Assembly: GCF_001679785.1 (NCBI RefSeq)
Contig: NZ_CP016289.1
Location: 248,001-312,000 of the forward strand
DNA length: 64,000 nt
Direction of reading: 5' to 3'
Source: Rhizobium leguminosarum
GTDB lineage: Bacteria > Pseudomonadota > Alphaproteobacteria > Rhizobiales > Rhizobiaceae
Both the position numbers and the translations under genes were made by a program. Every line of letters begins with the position of its first letter. The first letter of the stretch is position 1. The notes beneath the pieces are model-generated. The model was not told the origin of the DNA. It did not search any database and saw only the letters and a program-made list of their open reading frames with translations. Shown here piece by piece: positions 1 through 8,914 of the stretch.

Positions 1-244
1 AGCGCTGGTAAAGCTGCTCGAAAACCGCACCGGCCTTGTCATCGCCCATCGCCTCGCAACGATCCGCGAGGCGGATCGCATCATCGTGCTGCAGAACGGC
101 GAAATCATCGAAAGCGGCGACCACCGCCAGCTGATGAAGAACGGCAAGCTCTATTCCAAGCTCTACAATCTGAACTACTCCTCCTTCGATGATATTCCCG
201 AAGACGTGCTGGAAGAGACGACGGCAGCGGAGTCGGCGACGTGA
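1..244 (+). CDS. ABC transporter ATP-binding protein, C-terminal end (partial)
   Basis: Only the last 80 codons are present, read from base 2 to the TGA at 242-244. The visible part is the end of an ABC ATPase: the H-loop histidine lies in the motif IAHRLATI, followed by ADRIIVLQNGEIIESGDH, the usual beta-strand and turn after the H-loop. The residues after the ATPase core (YNLNYSSFDD onwards) are acidic and variable. The pattern fits an exporter-type ATPase fused to a membrane domain, but the part that would show this is outside the window, so the substrate cannot be named. Confidence 0.85.
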   Translation, partial: ALVKLLENRTGLVIAHRLATIREADRIIVLQNGEIIESGDHRQLMKNGKLYSKLYNLNYSSFDDIPEDVLEETTAAESAT

Positions 245-349
245 TCTCAGGCGACATGCATTAATGCCTGTCGCAAAGTTTGAACGAACAAACGCCTTGC
301 TGCCGCATTTATTTCCTATCGGGTGACGAGTGCCACTGAGGAGAATGTT

Positions 350-664
350 ATGAAGAGAGTTATTAGCAGCTTGTTGATCGCAACGGCCCTTGTTGGATCG
401 GCCATTCAGCCCGCTGCGGCGCGTGATCGCCATCACGACAATACTGGCCGAATCATCGCCGGCGGCGTTGCCGCAGGCGTCGTCGGCGGCCTGATCGGCG
501 GCGCAATCGCCAATGGCGGCCCCCGCTACGTTGATGAAGGCCCTCGTTATGTGGAGAGCCCCCGCTATGTCGAACCCGAGCCGAGATGCTGGTATGAGGA
601 CCGCGACGTCCGCAACCGCTATGACGGCGGCTACCACGCCGAAACCGTGCGGGTCTGCGAGTAA
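350..664 (+). CDS. small secreted glycine-zipper protein
   Basis: A 104-aa protein. The ATG at 350 is preferred over the GTG at 323 because GAGGAG lies just upstream and the sequence then starts as a clean signal peptide (MKRVISSLLIATALVGS, cleavage probably after AAA). The mature part begins with a charged stretch, then a glycine-zipper segment (GGVAAGVVGGLIGGAIANGG) that could insert in a membrane, then a tail with three near-repeats of PRYV(D/E) and two cysteines. Such proteins are common in rhizobial envelopes; no function is known. Two terminator-like hairpins follow. Confidence 0.7.
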   Translation: MKRVISSLLIATALVGSAIQPAAARDRHHDNTGRIIAGGVAAGVVGGLIGGAIANGGPRYVDEGPRYVESPRYVEPEPRCWYEDRDVRNRYDGGYHAETVRVCE

Positions 665-678
665 ACACTGAACCTTTC

Positions 679-710
679 GCAGCGGCGTTGATCCCATCGC
701 CGCTGCTTTT
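679..710 (+). terminator. rho-independent terminator after the glycine-zipper gene
   Basis: A perfect 9-bp stem (GCAGCGGCG at 679-687 with CGCCGCTGC at 698-706), a 10-nt loop and a TTTT run start 15 bases after the stop codon. Confidence 0.75.
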
Positions 711-718
711 GTCTCTCG

Positions 719-751
719 GCCGAGGTTGCCTCCCGTGCAGCCTCGGCTTTT
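719..751 (+). terminator. second terminator-like hairpin
   Basis: A 7-bp stem (GCCGAGG at 719-725, CCTCGGC at 741-747) is followed by TTTT. Together with the hairpin just upstream it isolates the small gene from the LacI regulator downstream. Confidence 0.5.
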
Positions 752-825
752 CTCTGCAAAAAATTACGGTTGCCATGCGGCCGGCTGTCATCCTGATGTC
801 AGAGACAAGCAATAGCTGAGAGCCG

Positions 826-1866
826 ATGAATGATGGTCCAGTGAACGGCGGCAAGACGCCAAAGAAAGAACGCATGCGCTTCGTCAGCGCCGAGCAGGTG
901 GCGCAATTGGCGGGCGTTTCGCGCTCAGCCGTGTCGCGTACCTTCACGCCGGGCACCAGCGTGGCGCCTGCAACGCGCGAAAAGGTGCTGCGGGCGGCGC
1001 AAGAACTCGGCTACCATGTCAACGACCTGGCGCGCGGCGTGCTTGCCAATCAGAGCCGCCTGGTCGGCATCGTCGCGACCCGGCCGGAAGTGGGTTTTCG
1101 CGCACATCTGGCCGCAGCGCTTGCCAAATGCCTGATCAAACGCGGCAGCATCCCGATTCTCATCAATACCGGCCAGACGGAAGACGAGCTGCTTGCCGCC
1201 CAGAAGATGCTGATCGGCCACCGTGCCGAGGCAATCATCATCCTGTCCGGCTCGCCGCCGGCGAGTTTCTTCGAACTCGCACAGCGAAATGGCCAGCCGC
1301 TCGTGGTGATCGGCCGTTCGGAACCCGACGCCGACCATGTGCGCGCAGGCAACTCCGAGGCCTCCCGCAAGGCGGCGACGGCCTTTTACGAAAGCGGCAG
1401 ACGGCGGCTGGCGGTCATCGGCTCCAACACCGGAACGCCTTCCATCATCGAGCGCGAAAGCGCCTTCCTGTCGACAGCCGAATCGCTCGGTGTATCCGTC
1501 GTCATCGGACGCGGCGGCGATTCCGACTATGACGGCGGCGTCACCGCTGCACGCGCGCTCTTCTCGCAGACAATAAAGCCCGACGCCGTTTTCTGCGCCA
1601 ACGACCAGATCGCTTTCGGACTGATGGATGTCGTGCGACTGGAAATGCGGCTGCGCATCCCCGAGGATGTCGCCGTCATCGGCTTCGACGATGTGCCGGA
1701 ATCCTCCTGGCTGAGCTACCGGCTGACCACCTTCCGCCAGGATCCGTTGACCATGGCGCAGCGCGCCGTCGAGCTGATGGAGCGGCGGCTTGAAAACCCG
1801 GGCTTGCCCGCGGGTTACGAACGCGTCATTCCGGAGCTCGTCATCCGCCAGAGCTTCAGACCCTGA
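826..1866 (+). CDS. LacI-family transcriptional regulator
   Basis: A 346-aa protein with an N-terminal LacI helix-turn-helix (about residues 20-65, AEQVAQLAGVSRSAVSRTF, hinge LGYHVNDLARGV) and a periplasmic-binding-protein-like effector domain to the end (VGIVAT near 80, FCANDQIAFGLMD near 265, IGFDDVPESSWLSY near 285). An ATG 16 codons downstream (MRFVSAEQ) is also a possible start. It lies 79 bp before a second LacI regulator in the same direction and close to a sugar-acid-type MFS gene, so it probably controls a carbohydrate or sugar-acid uptake function. The effector is unknown. Confidence 0.9.
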   Translation: MNDGPVNGGKTPKKERMRFVSAEQVAQLAGVSRSAVSRTFTPGTSVAPATREKVLRAAQELGYHVNDLARGVLANQSRLVGIVATRPEVGFRAHLAAALAKCLIKRGSIPILINTGQTEDELLAAQKMLIGHRAEAIIILSGSPPASFFELAQRNGQPLVVIGRSEPDADHVRAGNSEASRKAATAFYESGRRRLAVIGSNTGTPSIIERESAFLSTAESLGVSVVIGRGGDSDYDGGVTAARALFSQTIKPDAVFCANDQIAFGLMDVVRLEMRLRIPEDVAVIGFDDVPESSWLSYRLTTFRQDPLTMAQRAVELMERRLENPGLPAGYERVIPELVIRQSFRP

Positions 1867-1945
1867 CCCTCTCCCACGGCTTTTCGCAGGCGCCATCCTG
1901 TGGCAAGAAGGGCTGACGCGTGACCTGGGAGGAAGATCGACGCAG

Positions 1946-2983
1946 ATGAGGGGAATCCGCCAGCTCGCCGAGCATCTCGACATTTCGATCGGAACGGTGT
2001 CCCGTGCTCTGAACGGCAAGCCCGACGTCAACGACGAAACGCGCCGGCGCGTGCTCGCCGCCGCCGAAGAGCTCGGTTACGTCGCCAATCAATCGGGCCG
2101 CAGCCTTCGCCAGGGTATGACCAACGTCATCGGGCTGATGCTCGAGGTGAGCCGCGAGACGGTCGAAAACAGCGACGACTTCTTTCTTGGCGTCACCGAC
2201 GGGCTGCAGAGCGTCTTTTCCCGCCACAAGCTCGATCTCGTCATGCTGCCCTGCCCCGATGACGAGGACCCGCATGAATATCTGAAGCGCATGGTGGCGC
2301 GCCGGCTTGTCGACGCGCTGATCATCTCGGCGACACGGCGCACCGATAGGCGCATCGAGCTTCTGGAAAAGGCCCGCATCCCCTTCGTGGCGCTAGGCCG
2401 TAGCGCGTCGGGCGGCAGCTACACCTGGATGGACCTCGATTTCGAGGGCGTGGCGGCGCGCGGCGTCGACCGGCTGGTCGCCAAAGGCCACCGGCGGATC
2501 GCGGTGGCCGCCCCCTCCTCCGACATCAATCTCGGCTATCTCTTTCTCGACGCCTACCGCCAGGCGCTGCAACGGCACGGTATTGCCTTCGACCCGGCCC
2601 TCGTCATCCGGGTCAAGTCGAGCGAACAGGGCGGTTATCAGGCCGGCCACGAATTGTTGATGATTGAAGAGCGGCCGACGGCGATCATCCTGATCCACGA
2701 GCTGATGGCGATCGGGCTTTACCGCCGGCTTGCCGAGGCCGGCATCGTGCCAGGCCGCGACCTCGCCGTTGTCGGTTTCCGCGAGGAGCCGCGCACGCAT
2801 TTCCTGCAGCCGACGCTGACCTCCTTCCGCATGTCGCTGCGCGATCTCGGCGCCCAGCTCGGCGAAACCCTGCTCGCCACCATGCCGGCCTATGCCGATC
2901 ACTATCCGCAGGGCGCCCGCAACAGGATATGGCCGCTGGAACTCGTTCCCGGCGAAAGCGACGCCTTCACGCTGACGGGCTGA
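1946..2983 (+). CDS. LacI-family transcriptional regulator
   Basis: A 345-aa LacI/GalR protein. The ATG at 1946 is chosen because GGGAGGAAG lies about 10 bases upstream and the protein then begins exactly at the DNA-binding domain (MRGIRQLAEHLDISIGTVSRAL). The effector domain follows from about residue 60 and ends with VVGFREEPRTHFLQPTLTS, the usual late LacI segment. An upstream open frame overlapping the previous gene carries no domain. It is convergent with the MFS permease gene, 33 bp apart, and is a plausible regulator of it. Confidence 0.88.
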   Translation: MRGIRQLAEHLDISIGTVSRALNGKPDVNDETRRRVLAAAEELGYVANQSGRSLRQGMTNVIGLMLEVSRETVENSDDFFLGVTDGLQSVFSRHKLDLVMLPCPDDEDPHEYLKRMVARRLVDALIISATRRTDRRIELLEKARIPFVALGRSASGGSYTWMDLDFEGVAARGVDRLVAKGHRRIAVAAPSSDINLGYLFLDAYRQALQRHGIAFDPALVIRVKSSEQGGYQAGHELLMIEERPTAIILIHELMAIGLYRRLAEAGIVPGRDLAVVGFREEPRTHFLQPTLTSFRMSLRDLGAQLGETLLATMPAYADHYPQGARNRIWPLELVPGESDAFTLTG

Positions 2984-3016
2984 AGCCCGCCGCGTAGATA
3001 GTCTTGGCGGCTTTGA

Positions 3017-4307
3017 TCAGACCCGGCTCGGAGCCGCTGAATGCTCCCTGTGCGACAGCTGACGCGTGACGACGAAGACCAACAGGGCTCCGGCAGCAAG
3101 GCAGGCGGCCAGGAAGAACATCGGCGCGATCGTGCTGCCGCTCGCTTCCTTGATCCAGGGCACGACGTTCTGGGCGACGAAGCCGCCGAGATTTCCGACC
3201 GAATTGATGGCGGCAAGGCCCGCCGCAGCCCCCGCGCCCTTGAGGAAACGGGAGGGCAGGCTCCAGAACACCGGCTGGGGGGCGAAGATCCCGGCAGCGG
3301 CGACGCAGAGGAAGGCGAATTGCAAAGTGTGGTTCGGGATCAGCGCCGAGAGCAGCAGGCAGGCGGCGCCGATGAAAGCCGGAATGACGATATAGGGCGT
3401 CTTCGATTGCGCCTTGTCAGCCATGGCGGGAACGGCATAGAGCGCGATCGCGACCAGCACCCAGGGAATGATGTTGAGGAAACCGTTCACCGTGTTGCTG
3501 ACGCCGAAAGCCTTGACGATGGTCGGCAGCCAATAGCTGAGGCCGTAGGCCGAAAGCGGAAAGGCGATATAGCAGACCGCCATCAACAGGACACGCGGGT
3601 CGATGAGCGCCTTGAAGCCGTTTCCGGCATGCTCGCCCATGCCGGCATTTTCGGAAGTGAGCCTCCGTTCCAGCCACTGCTTCTCCCCGTCATTCAGGAA
3701 GCTTGCCTTTTCAGGCCGGCCGGGGAGATAGAAGAAGGTGACGATGCCGGCGATCACAGCCGGAACGCCCGTCGCCAGGAACACCCACTCCCAGCCTGCA
3801 AAGCCGTAGAGACGTCGAGATCGAGCAGCACACCGCCGAGTGGCGCCCCGACGGCATTGGCGATCGCGCTGAAGATCATGAACAGCCCGACCATCCTGCC
3901 GCGATAGGTCGAGGGAAACCACAGCGTCAGCAGATAGAGCACGCCGGGAAAGAAGCCGGCTTCGCAGACACCGAGCAGAAAGCGCAGGATATAGAACATC
4001 GTCGCGTTCTGCGTGAAGGCGAGCGCGACGGTGACGATGCCCCAGGAGACCAGGATGCGCGCGAACCAGACACGGGCGCCGAGCTTGTCGAGGAAGAGTT
4101 GCTCGGCACCTCGAAGAGAAAATAGCCGATGAAGAAGAGCGATGCGCCGAGACCATAGGCATATTCGCTCATTCCAAGGGCATCGACCATCTGCAGCTTG
4201 GCGAAACTGACGTTCTGCCGATCGATATAGGCGATGAGATAGAGGATGCCGAGAAACGGCATCAGCTTCCAGGTGATTTTCGAGATCAGCCGCTTCTCGT
4301 CGACCAT
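3017..4307 (-). pseudogene. MFS transporter (ACS / sugar-acid permease type) with two frameshifts
   Basis: Three consecutive reading frames together make one MFS permease. The first (ATG at 4307, MVDEKRLISKITWKLMPFL) runs to FEVPSN. The second continues with LDKLGARVWFARILVSWG to LGGVLLDLD. The third runs from YGFAGWEWVFLATG to the stop at 3017. Adding one base near 4098 and one near 3813 restores a single frame of 430 codons, the normal length of the anion:cation symporter family, with about 12 hydrophobic segments and IDRQNVSFAKL in TM1. Both lesions shorten a G/C run by one, so they may be sequencing errors. The family carries tartrate, galactonate, phthalate and similar anions; the substrate here is unknown. 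Confidence 0.8.
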
Positions 4308-4411
4308 AAGTATTCTCCGGTATGACCATGCTTGGGGATCGGGTAAATAGCGCGGCCAGCCGATATTCAATCGGGCGCGGCATTTTCTCGCAGCCGCAAC
4401 CCTGATGATGT

Positions 4412-4437
4412 GACCGTACCCGAAGACGGGTACGGTC
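4412..4437 (-). terminator. strong hairpin between the Bcr/CflA exporter and the MFS gene
   Basis: A perfect 11-bp stem (4412-4422 with 4427-4437) closes an AAGA loop. It lies 6 bases beyond the end of the exporter gene and upstream of the MFS gene. No clear T-run follows on the minus strand, so the terminator role is inferred from position. Confidence 0.5.
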
Positions 4438-4442
4438 TTTAA

Positions 4443-5642
4443 TCATTCAGCGGCGGCGACGGCGGCGCGGCGGCCGATCGTTGCCTGAGTCAGCACGAAG
4501 GCCAAGAAGGCGCAAAGTGCGATGCCGGCGGCCATTGGAACGGCCGTGCCGTCGAAGAAGACGCTCGATATGACCATGGCGACGGCGGCGATCACGAAAT
4601 GCAGCGTGCCCATCAGCGACGAGGCGGTGCCGGCGATCTCGCCGTGATCCTCGAGCGCGAGCACCGCGCTCGTCGGGATGACGAGGCCGAGGAAGCCGTA
4701 GCCGATGAACAGGAAAGTCGCCAGGACAGGCAGCTGGTTGAAGCCGGCGGCCATCACCACCGCCATGACGACCATGGCAAGGGCAAAAGCGCTGACCGCA
4801 ATCCGCATGACGCGCACGAGGCCGAAACGCGCGCCAAGCCAACCCGTCGCCTGCGATACCGCGAAGAAGGACACGGCATTGATCGAGAAGGCGAAACTGT
4901 ATTGCGTCGGCGTCAGCCCGTAATGCTGGATCAGCACGAAGGGCGAGTTGGCGAGATAGACGAGGAAGCTGGAAATGCCGAGGCCGCCGATGAAGGTCAG
5001 CGTGAGGAAGTTGCGGTCGGCAAGCAGCAGGCGGTAGGCTGCCATGGCGCTCTTCAGACCGCTGCCGCTGCGTTCGGCCGGTGAACGGGTTTCGTCAAGC
5101 TGGGTGGCGAGCAGGACGAGGCCGATGAAGGCTGCGATCGTCACGGCCCAGAATACGCCGCGCCAGCCGTAGAACTCGATGACGGCGCTGCCCGTCAGCG
5201 GCGCCAGGATCGGCGAGATCGAGAAGACCAGCATCAGCAGCGACATCAGGCGGGCGGCCTGCACGCCGGTATGCATGTCGCGGACGATGGCGCGCGGAAT
5301 GACCATGCCGGCGGCACCGCCGATACCCTGAACGAAACGGAAGGCGATCAGCGTTTCGATATCGGTCGCCAGCGCACAGCCGATCGAGGCAACGGAAAAG
5401 AGGCCGATGCCGAGATAGAGCGGCAGCTTGCGGCCCCACATATCCGACAGCGGACCATAGACCAGCTGGGCGAGTGCAAAGGAGATGAAGAAGGCGAGAA
5501 GGGTGAGCTGGGTGACATTGTTATCGGCATGCAGGTCCTGGCCGATGGACGGCAGCGCAGGCAGATACATGTCGATGGCAAAGGGCCCGATGGCCGACAG
5601 AAGGCCGAGAATGAGGGCAATGCGAAAGAAGGGAGCCGTCAT
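4443..5642 (-). CDS. Bcr/CflA-type MFS drug-resistance exporter
   Basis: A 399-aa inner-membrane protein with about 12 transmembrane segments. The N-terminus (FAIDMYLPALPSIGQDL) is the typical Bcr/CflA/DHA1 signature, followed by the motif GPLSDMWGRK after TM2 and RFVQGIGGAAGMVIPRAIVRDM in TM4-5. Family members expel small drugs, cysteine or sulfonamides by proton antiport. It is divergent from a TetR regulator across about 300 bp that contain a perfect dyad; local repression by that regulator is likely. Confidence 0.88.
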   Translation of the reverse strand: MTAPFFRIALILGLLSAIGPFAIDMYLPALPSIGQDLHADNNVTQLTLLAFFISFALAQLVYGPLSDMWGRKLPLYLGIGLFSVASIGCALATDIETLIAFRFVQGIGGAAGMVIPRAIVRDMHTGVQAARLMSLLMLVFSISPILAPLTGSAVIEFYGWRGVFWAVTIAAFIGLVLLATQLDETRSPAERSGSGLKSAMAAYRLLLADRNFLTLTFIGGLGISSFLVYLANSPFVLIQHYGLTPTQYSFAFSINAVSFFAVSQATGWLGARFGLVRVMRIAVSAFALAMVVMAVVMAAGFNQLPVLATFLFIGYGFLGLVIPTSAVLALEDHGEIAGTASSLMGTLHFVIAAVAMVISSVFFDGTAVPMAAGIALCAFLAFVLTQATIGRRAAVAAAE

Positions 5643-5713
5643 AATGGTGATCTTTCATAAAAGCGCAGCGGAAATACCGGATCGTCGCTCCGCGGCATTG
5701 CTCTGAGAGCGCC

Positions 5714-5804
5714 GTGCGTCCTCTCGGACGCACAAAAGACGCTCTAACTTTAAATCTACGCATCGTGCTTTCCGAAAAGCGGTTCCGATTTTCGGGCCGA
5801 TGCG
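5714..5804. repeat. intergenic palindromic element (rhizobial repeat type)
   Basis: Two nested palindromes sit between the divergent exporter and TetR genes. The first is an 8-bp stem (GTGCGTCC at 5714-5721, GGACGCAC at 5726-5733) with a 4-nt loop. The second is a large structure with an outer stem CGCATCG/CGATGCG (5759-5765, 5798-5804) and an inner stem CCGAAAA/TTTTCGG (5772-5778, 5789-5795). I recall very similar sequence as an abundant intergenic repeat in Rhizobium genomes; this was not searched. Confidence 0.6.
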
Positions 5805-5904
5805 CGGGTTCAATGATGACCGTTCGCGCGAAGACGAAGTTGGGAGCTCATTATCTCAGCGGCGGAACCAGGAGTGTCAACAAATTTGGACACGGATGTA
5901 AAAA

Positions 5905-5920
5905 TAGACGCCATTGTCTA
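5905..5920. promoter_or_regulatory. candidate TetR operator
   Basis: The perfect dyad TAGAC-N6-GTCTA lies 30 bases before the chosen TetR start. A second short palindrome, AAGACGTCTT, follows at 5928-5937. Position and symmetry suit an autoregulatory operator for the divergent TetR / exporter pair. Confidence 0.5.
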
Positions 5921-5949
5921 AAACGTCAAGACGTCTTATCTTCGCTCTC

Positions 5950-6654
5950 ATGAAAGATCGCATGACACCGGCAGTCCGGATGACGGGGCATACGCAGCGC
6001 GGACAATGCGCCAAGCGCATGTCGATCCTCGATGCCGCGGCCGACGTATTCTGCCGCCAGGGTTTTGCCGGCGCCAGCATCGACGAGATCGCCGCCGTCG
6101 CCTGTGTCTCCCGCCAGACGATCTACAATCACTACCGCGAGAAGGAAACGCTGTTCGTCGCCGTCGTCGAAGACGTCATGAACCGCGCCAACGCCATGCT
6201 CTTCTCGGTGCTGTCGACCTTCCCGGATCGTGCCGACAATCTGGAAGACGAGCTGACGGCCTTCGCCGTGCGCCTCAACAAGAACTGCATCTGCAACCAC
6301 GACGGAAAATTCCTGCGCAAGCTGGTGCAGACCGAGGGCGAGCGATATCCGCACCTCTTCGAAAGCTGGCGCCAACAGGGGCCGGGCAAGCTGACCACTG
6401 CACTGTCAGCTCTTTTCGCGCGGCTTGCTCATAAGCAAGCACTCGTCATCGACGATTTCGACGTCGCCGCCCGGCAGTTCGTGGCGCTCGGCAATGCTGA
6501 CCTGCAGATGATGATCCTGCTCGGCGGCACGCCCACCGACGAAGAATTGGACAAGGCGGCGCGCAACGCCGTCCGTACCTTCCTCAAGGCCTATGGCAGG
6601 CCGGCGGCGGAAAAGGCCGGCCATCCGCCGCAGCTCGCAGCCATATCCGGCTGA
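5950..6654 (+). CDS. TetR/AcrR-family transcriptional regulator
   Basis: A 234-aa regulator. The helix-turn-helix is at about residues 25-70 (ILDAAADVFCRQGFAGASIDEIAAVACVSRQTIYNHYREKETLF), followed by a variable ligand-binding domain. The ATG at 5950 is preferred to the TTG at 5914 because the upstream start would place the dyad operator inside the gene; ATG at 5962 remains possible. It is divergent from the Bcr/CflA exporter, the usual arrangement for a local repressor of a drug pump. Confidence 0.85.
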   Translation: MKDRMTPAVRMTGHTQRGQCAKRMSILDAAADVFCRQGFAGASIDEIAAVACVSRQTIYNHYREKETLFVAVVEDVMNRANAMLFSVLSTFPDRADNLEDELTAFAVRLNKNCICNHDGKFLRKLVQTEGERYPHLFESWRQQGPGKLTTALSALFARLAHKQALVIDDFDVAARQFVALGNADLQMMILLGGTPTDEELDKAARNAVRTFLKAYGRPAAEKAGHPPQLAAISG

Positions 6655-6682
6655 TCAGGCGCTTCCGGTCAGGCCCATCCGA

Positions 6683-7123
6683 TCAGGCAAAGACCGTCAT
6701 TTGTGAGGGTACGACCGCGAACATGCCGACACGGCGCGCGGCAAGATATTTCACCAGCTGCTCGACAACCGAAGGCATGACCGGCTTCTGGACCACGCCG
6801 ACCGCGCCCTTGACGCCGTCAGCCACCACTTCGGGATTGCCGGTCATGAACACGACCGCAATGCCATGCTCCTGCGCCAGCCGCCGGCCGATCTCAGGCC
6901 CGGTCGCGCCGTCGGCGAGATTGACGTCGACGAAAGCGATATCGGCAAGCGGCGCCAGCCGCAGCGCCTGTTCGCAGTCATTGGCAAGGCCGGCAACCTG
7001 CATGCCCATGCCTTCCACTGTCGCCTCGAGATCCAAGGCGATCAGGAATTCATCCTCGACAATCAGCACTCTCTGTTTCATGAGATCATCTCGTTGCCAG
7101 CGCCGCACGACATTGGTGGCCAT
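6683..7123 (-). CDS. single-domain response regulator (receiver only)
   Basis: A 146-aa receiver without an output domain. The acidic pair is in LIVEDEFLIA, the phosphoacceptor aspartate in AFVDVNLADG (near residue 65), the conserved Thr in VFMTGNP and the Lys in VVQKPV. The ATG at 7081 (MKQRVLIVEDE) is an alternative start. A GGAAC-N16-CGTT promoter lies about 80 bases upstream of the longer start, so it probably belongs to the EcfG general stress regulon. In alphaproteobacteria such receivers often act as phosphate sinks or adaptors for HWE kinases; no partner kinase is present in the window. Confidence 0.85.
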   Translation of the reverse strand: MATNVVRRWQRDDLMKQRVLIVEDEFLIALDLEATVEGMGMQVAGLANDCEQALRLAPLADIAFVDVNLADGATGPEIGRRLAQEHGIAVVFMTGNPEVVADGVKGAVGVVQKPVMPSVVEQLVKYLAARRVGMFAVVPSQMTVFA

Positions 7124-7204
7124 GATACGTCCCCTTGGTTACGCCTGTACTTCTAAAGAGGGATCCGCTCCGCCAGCCTGTCCTCAAGCGAAACTCATGG
7201 CGGT

Positions 7205-7229
7205 AACGGGCAACTCGACGATATGTTCC
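7205..7229 (-). promoter_or_regulatory. EcfG (general stress sigma) type promoter
   Basis: On the minus strand, GGAAC (7229-7225) is separated by exactly 16 bases from CGTT (7208-7205). This matches the alphaproteobacterial EcfG consensus GGAAC-N16/17-CGTT and points at the receiver gene, leaving a leader of roughly 75 bases. Confidence 0.65.
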
Positions 7230-7406
7230 GCGGTGGAACGCGATTTTCCGTATTTAAGATATTGTTAACGTTGACAAATTCTTAATAACAAGGAGAGTGG
7301 AGAAAAAGACGGCGCCGGATCGTGCTCAATATCGAGGGTACATCTTATGGCTGAGGGCGCGATAAGACGGTATAACCCTTCCGTTACCTAAAGACGAGAA
7401 ATCATA

Positions 7407-7946
7407 TTGAGAAACACATTTATCGTTTTGGCCGCCGTGATCATCAGCTTGTTCGTCTATACGAAATTGATGGGCAGGGTCGGCTCAGGCTCGCCGCCTC
7501 CGGATGTGCCTTTGGAGCAACAGGCTGACCTCATTCGCGTTTATAAAGCCGAACGCCGCATGGTCCTTCTCAAAGGGGATACCCCCATCTCGACATACCG
7601 GATTTCTCTTGGGCGAGCTGCCGATGAGGGTCCCAAGCAGCGAGAAGGTGACGAGAAAACACCTGAAGGGCGTTATGAAATAGACTGGCGCAATCCGAAG
7701 TCCATGGCGCATCTGAGCTTGCACATTTCCTATCCAAATCCTGATGACCAGCGTAACGCTGAAGCCGGTGGCTTTCCTCCCGGTGGCGCTATCATGATCC
7801 ACGGGCTTCCCAATGGCTGGGGCCTATTCGGAAACGCCCATCAACTGTGGGATTGGACGGATGGGTGTATTGCGGTCACCAACGCGGAGATGCGCGATAT
7901 TTGGGCCCGCGTCCCCAACCATACGCCCATAGACATCATGCCCTGA
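7407..7946 (+). CDS. L,D-transpeptidase (YkuD family)
   Basis: A 179-aa protein starting at TTG 7407. This start gives an N-terminal membrane anchor or signal (FIVLAAVIISLFVY); no good ATG precedes the catalytic domain. The YkuD domain covers about residues 40-178. The conserved histidine is in IMIHGLPNG and the catalytic cysteine in TDGCIAV, close to the family pattern HG...SxGC(I/V)R(M/V) with threonine in place of serine and alanine in place of arginine. Such enzymes make 3-3 peptidoglycan cross-links or attach proteins to peptidoglycan in the periplasm. At under 180 residues it is a minimal, single-domain member. Confidence 0.85.
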   Translation: MRNTFIVLAAVIISLFVYTKLMGRVGSGSPPPDVPLEQQADLIRVYKAERRMVLLKGDTPISTYRISLGRAADEGPKQREGDEKTPEGRYEIDWRNPKSMAHLSLHISYPNPDDQRNAEAGGFPPGGAIMIHGLPNGWGLFGNAHQLWDWTDGCIAVTNAEMRDIWARVPNHTPIDIMP

Positions 7947-8012
7947 ACTGTTGCGACGAACGCATTGCATCCCTGCGTTCAAAGCCGATAATCCCGGGAC
8001 CGACAGGATCGA

Positions 8013-8717
8013 TCAGCCCTTGACCTTCATCACTAGGACCGGTTTGCCGCGGTAGTCGGCGGGAAACAGCGACTTCAGGTTCTCGATTTTCGGCAGGTCG
8101 TTGTAGACGATATAGGGATAGGTCGGATTGAGCGTCAGGAAATCCTGGTGATAGGCTTCGGCCGGATAGAAGCCCGTGGTTTCAGACACTTTGGTGACGA
8201 TCGGCTGCGGGAAGACATGCGCCTTGTCGAGCTGGCTGATATAATTCTCGGCGACCTTGCGCTGCTCGGGATCGGCAACAAACAGCGCCGACCGGTACTG
8301 CGTTCCCCGGTCCGGACCCTGAAAATTCAGCTGCGTCGGGTTGTGCGCCACCGAGAAGAAGATCTGCAGCAACTTGCCGTAGGTCACCTGTTTCGGATCG
8401 AACCTCACCTGGACGGCTTCGGCATGACCCGTCGAGCCGGTGCTGACGGTTTCATACTGCGCCGTTTTGGCGTCGCCGCCGGCATAACCGGAGACGGCGC
8501 TCTCGACACCCTTCACGTGCTGAAAGACGCCCTGGACACCCCAGAAACAGCCGCCGGCGAAAATGGCCGTCTCGGTGCCCGGGCCGGCCGCCTCGTCGAC
8601 GGCTGGCGGCGGGATGACGACAGCATCCTCGGCCGCGCCTGCGCCACTCGCACCGAGCGAGAAAACAACGGCAGCAAAGAGCCCGGCAAGGCTCCTGCGG
8701 TGGAACGACGTGGACAT
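8013..8717 (-). CDS. msrA: peptide-methionine (S)-S-oxide reductase, exported
   Basis: A 234-aa MsrA. The catalytic cysteine is in IFAGGCFWGVQG (near residue 57), followed by VSGYAGGDAKTAQYE, STGHAEAVQVRFDP and YHQDF, all conserved MsrA blocks. The first 28 residues form a signal peptide (RSLAGLFAAVVFSLGASGAGA), so the enzyme should repair oxidized methionine in periplasmic proteins rather than cytosolic ones. It stands alone, divergent from the large macroglobulin gene. Confidence 0.95.
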   Translation of the reverse strand: MSTSFHRRSLAGLFAAVVFSLGASGAGAAEDAVVIPPPAVDEAAGPGTETAIFAGGCFWGVQGVFQHVKGVESAVSGYAGGDAKTAQYETVSTGSTGHAEAVQVRFDPKQVTYGKLLQIFFSVAHNPTQLNFQGPDRGTQYRSALFVADPEQRKVAENYISQLDKAHVFPQPIVTKVSETTGFYPAEAYHQDFLTLNPTYPYIVYNDLPKIENLKSLFPADYRGKPVLVMKVKG

Positions 8718-8914
8718 CGCGTTACCTCCTGTGATCGCCCAAATCCTTGCTCATCCTTGCAAAACTCGCAAATCACAAGCCGGTCACTCACGTCGATGTG
8801 ACAGCCAGACGAAAGCGCCTATGTGAAGATGAAACAGCGCTCAACTTGAGTTGACAATCTCGCGAGGAGTGAGGACAGTGCCCGCCGGTCAGAGCCAGCA
8901 TTCCGGGGGAACCT

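Noticed and set aside
925..2031. Long open frame (368 codons) antisense to the first LacI gene
   Set aside because: High-GC codon bias of the real gene opens the complementary frame; the predicted protein has no domain and low-complexity composition.
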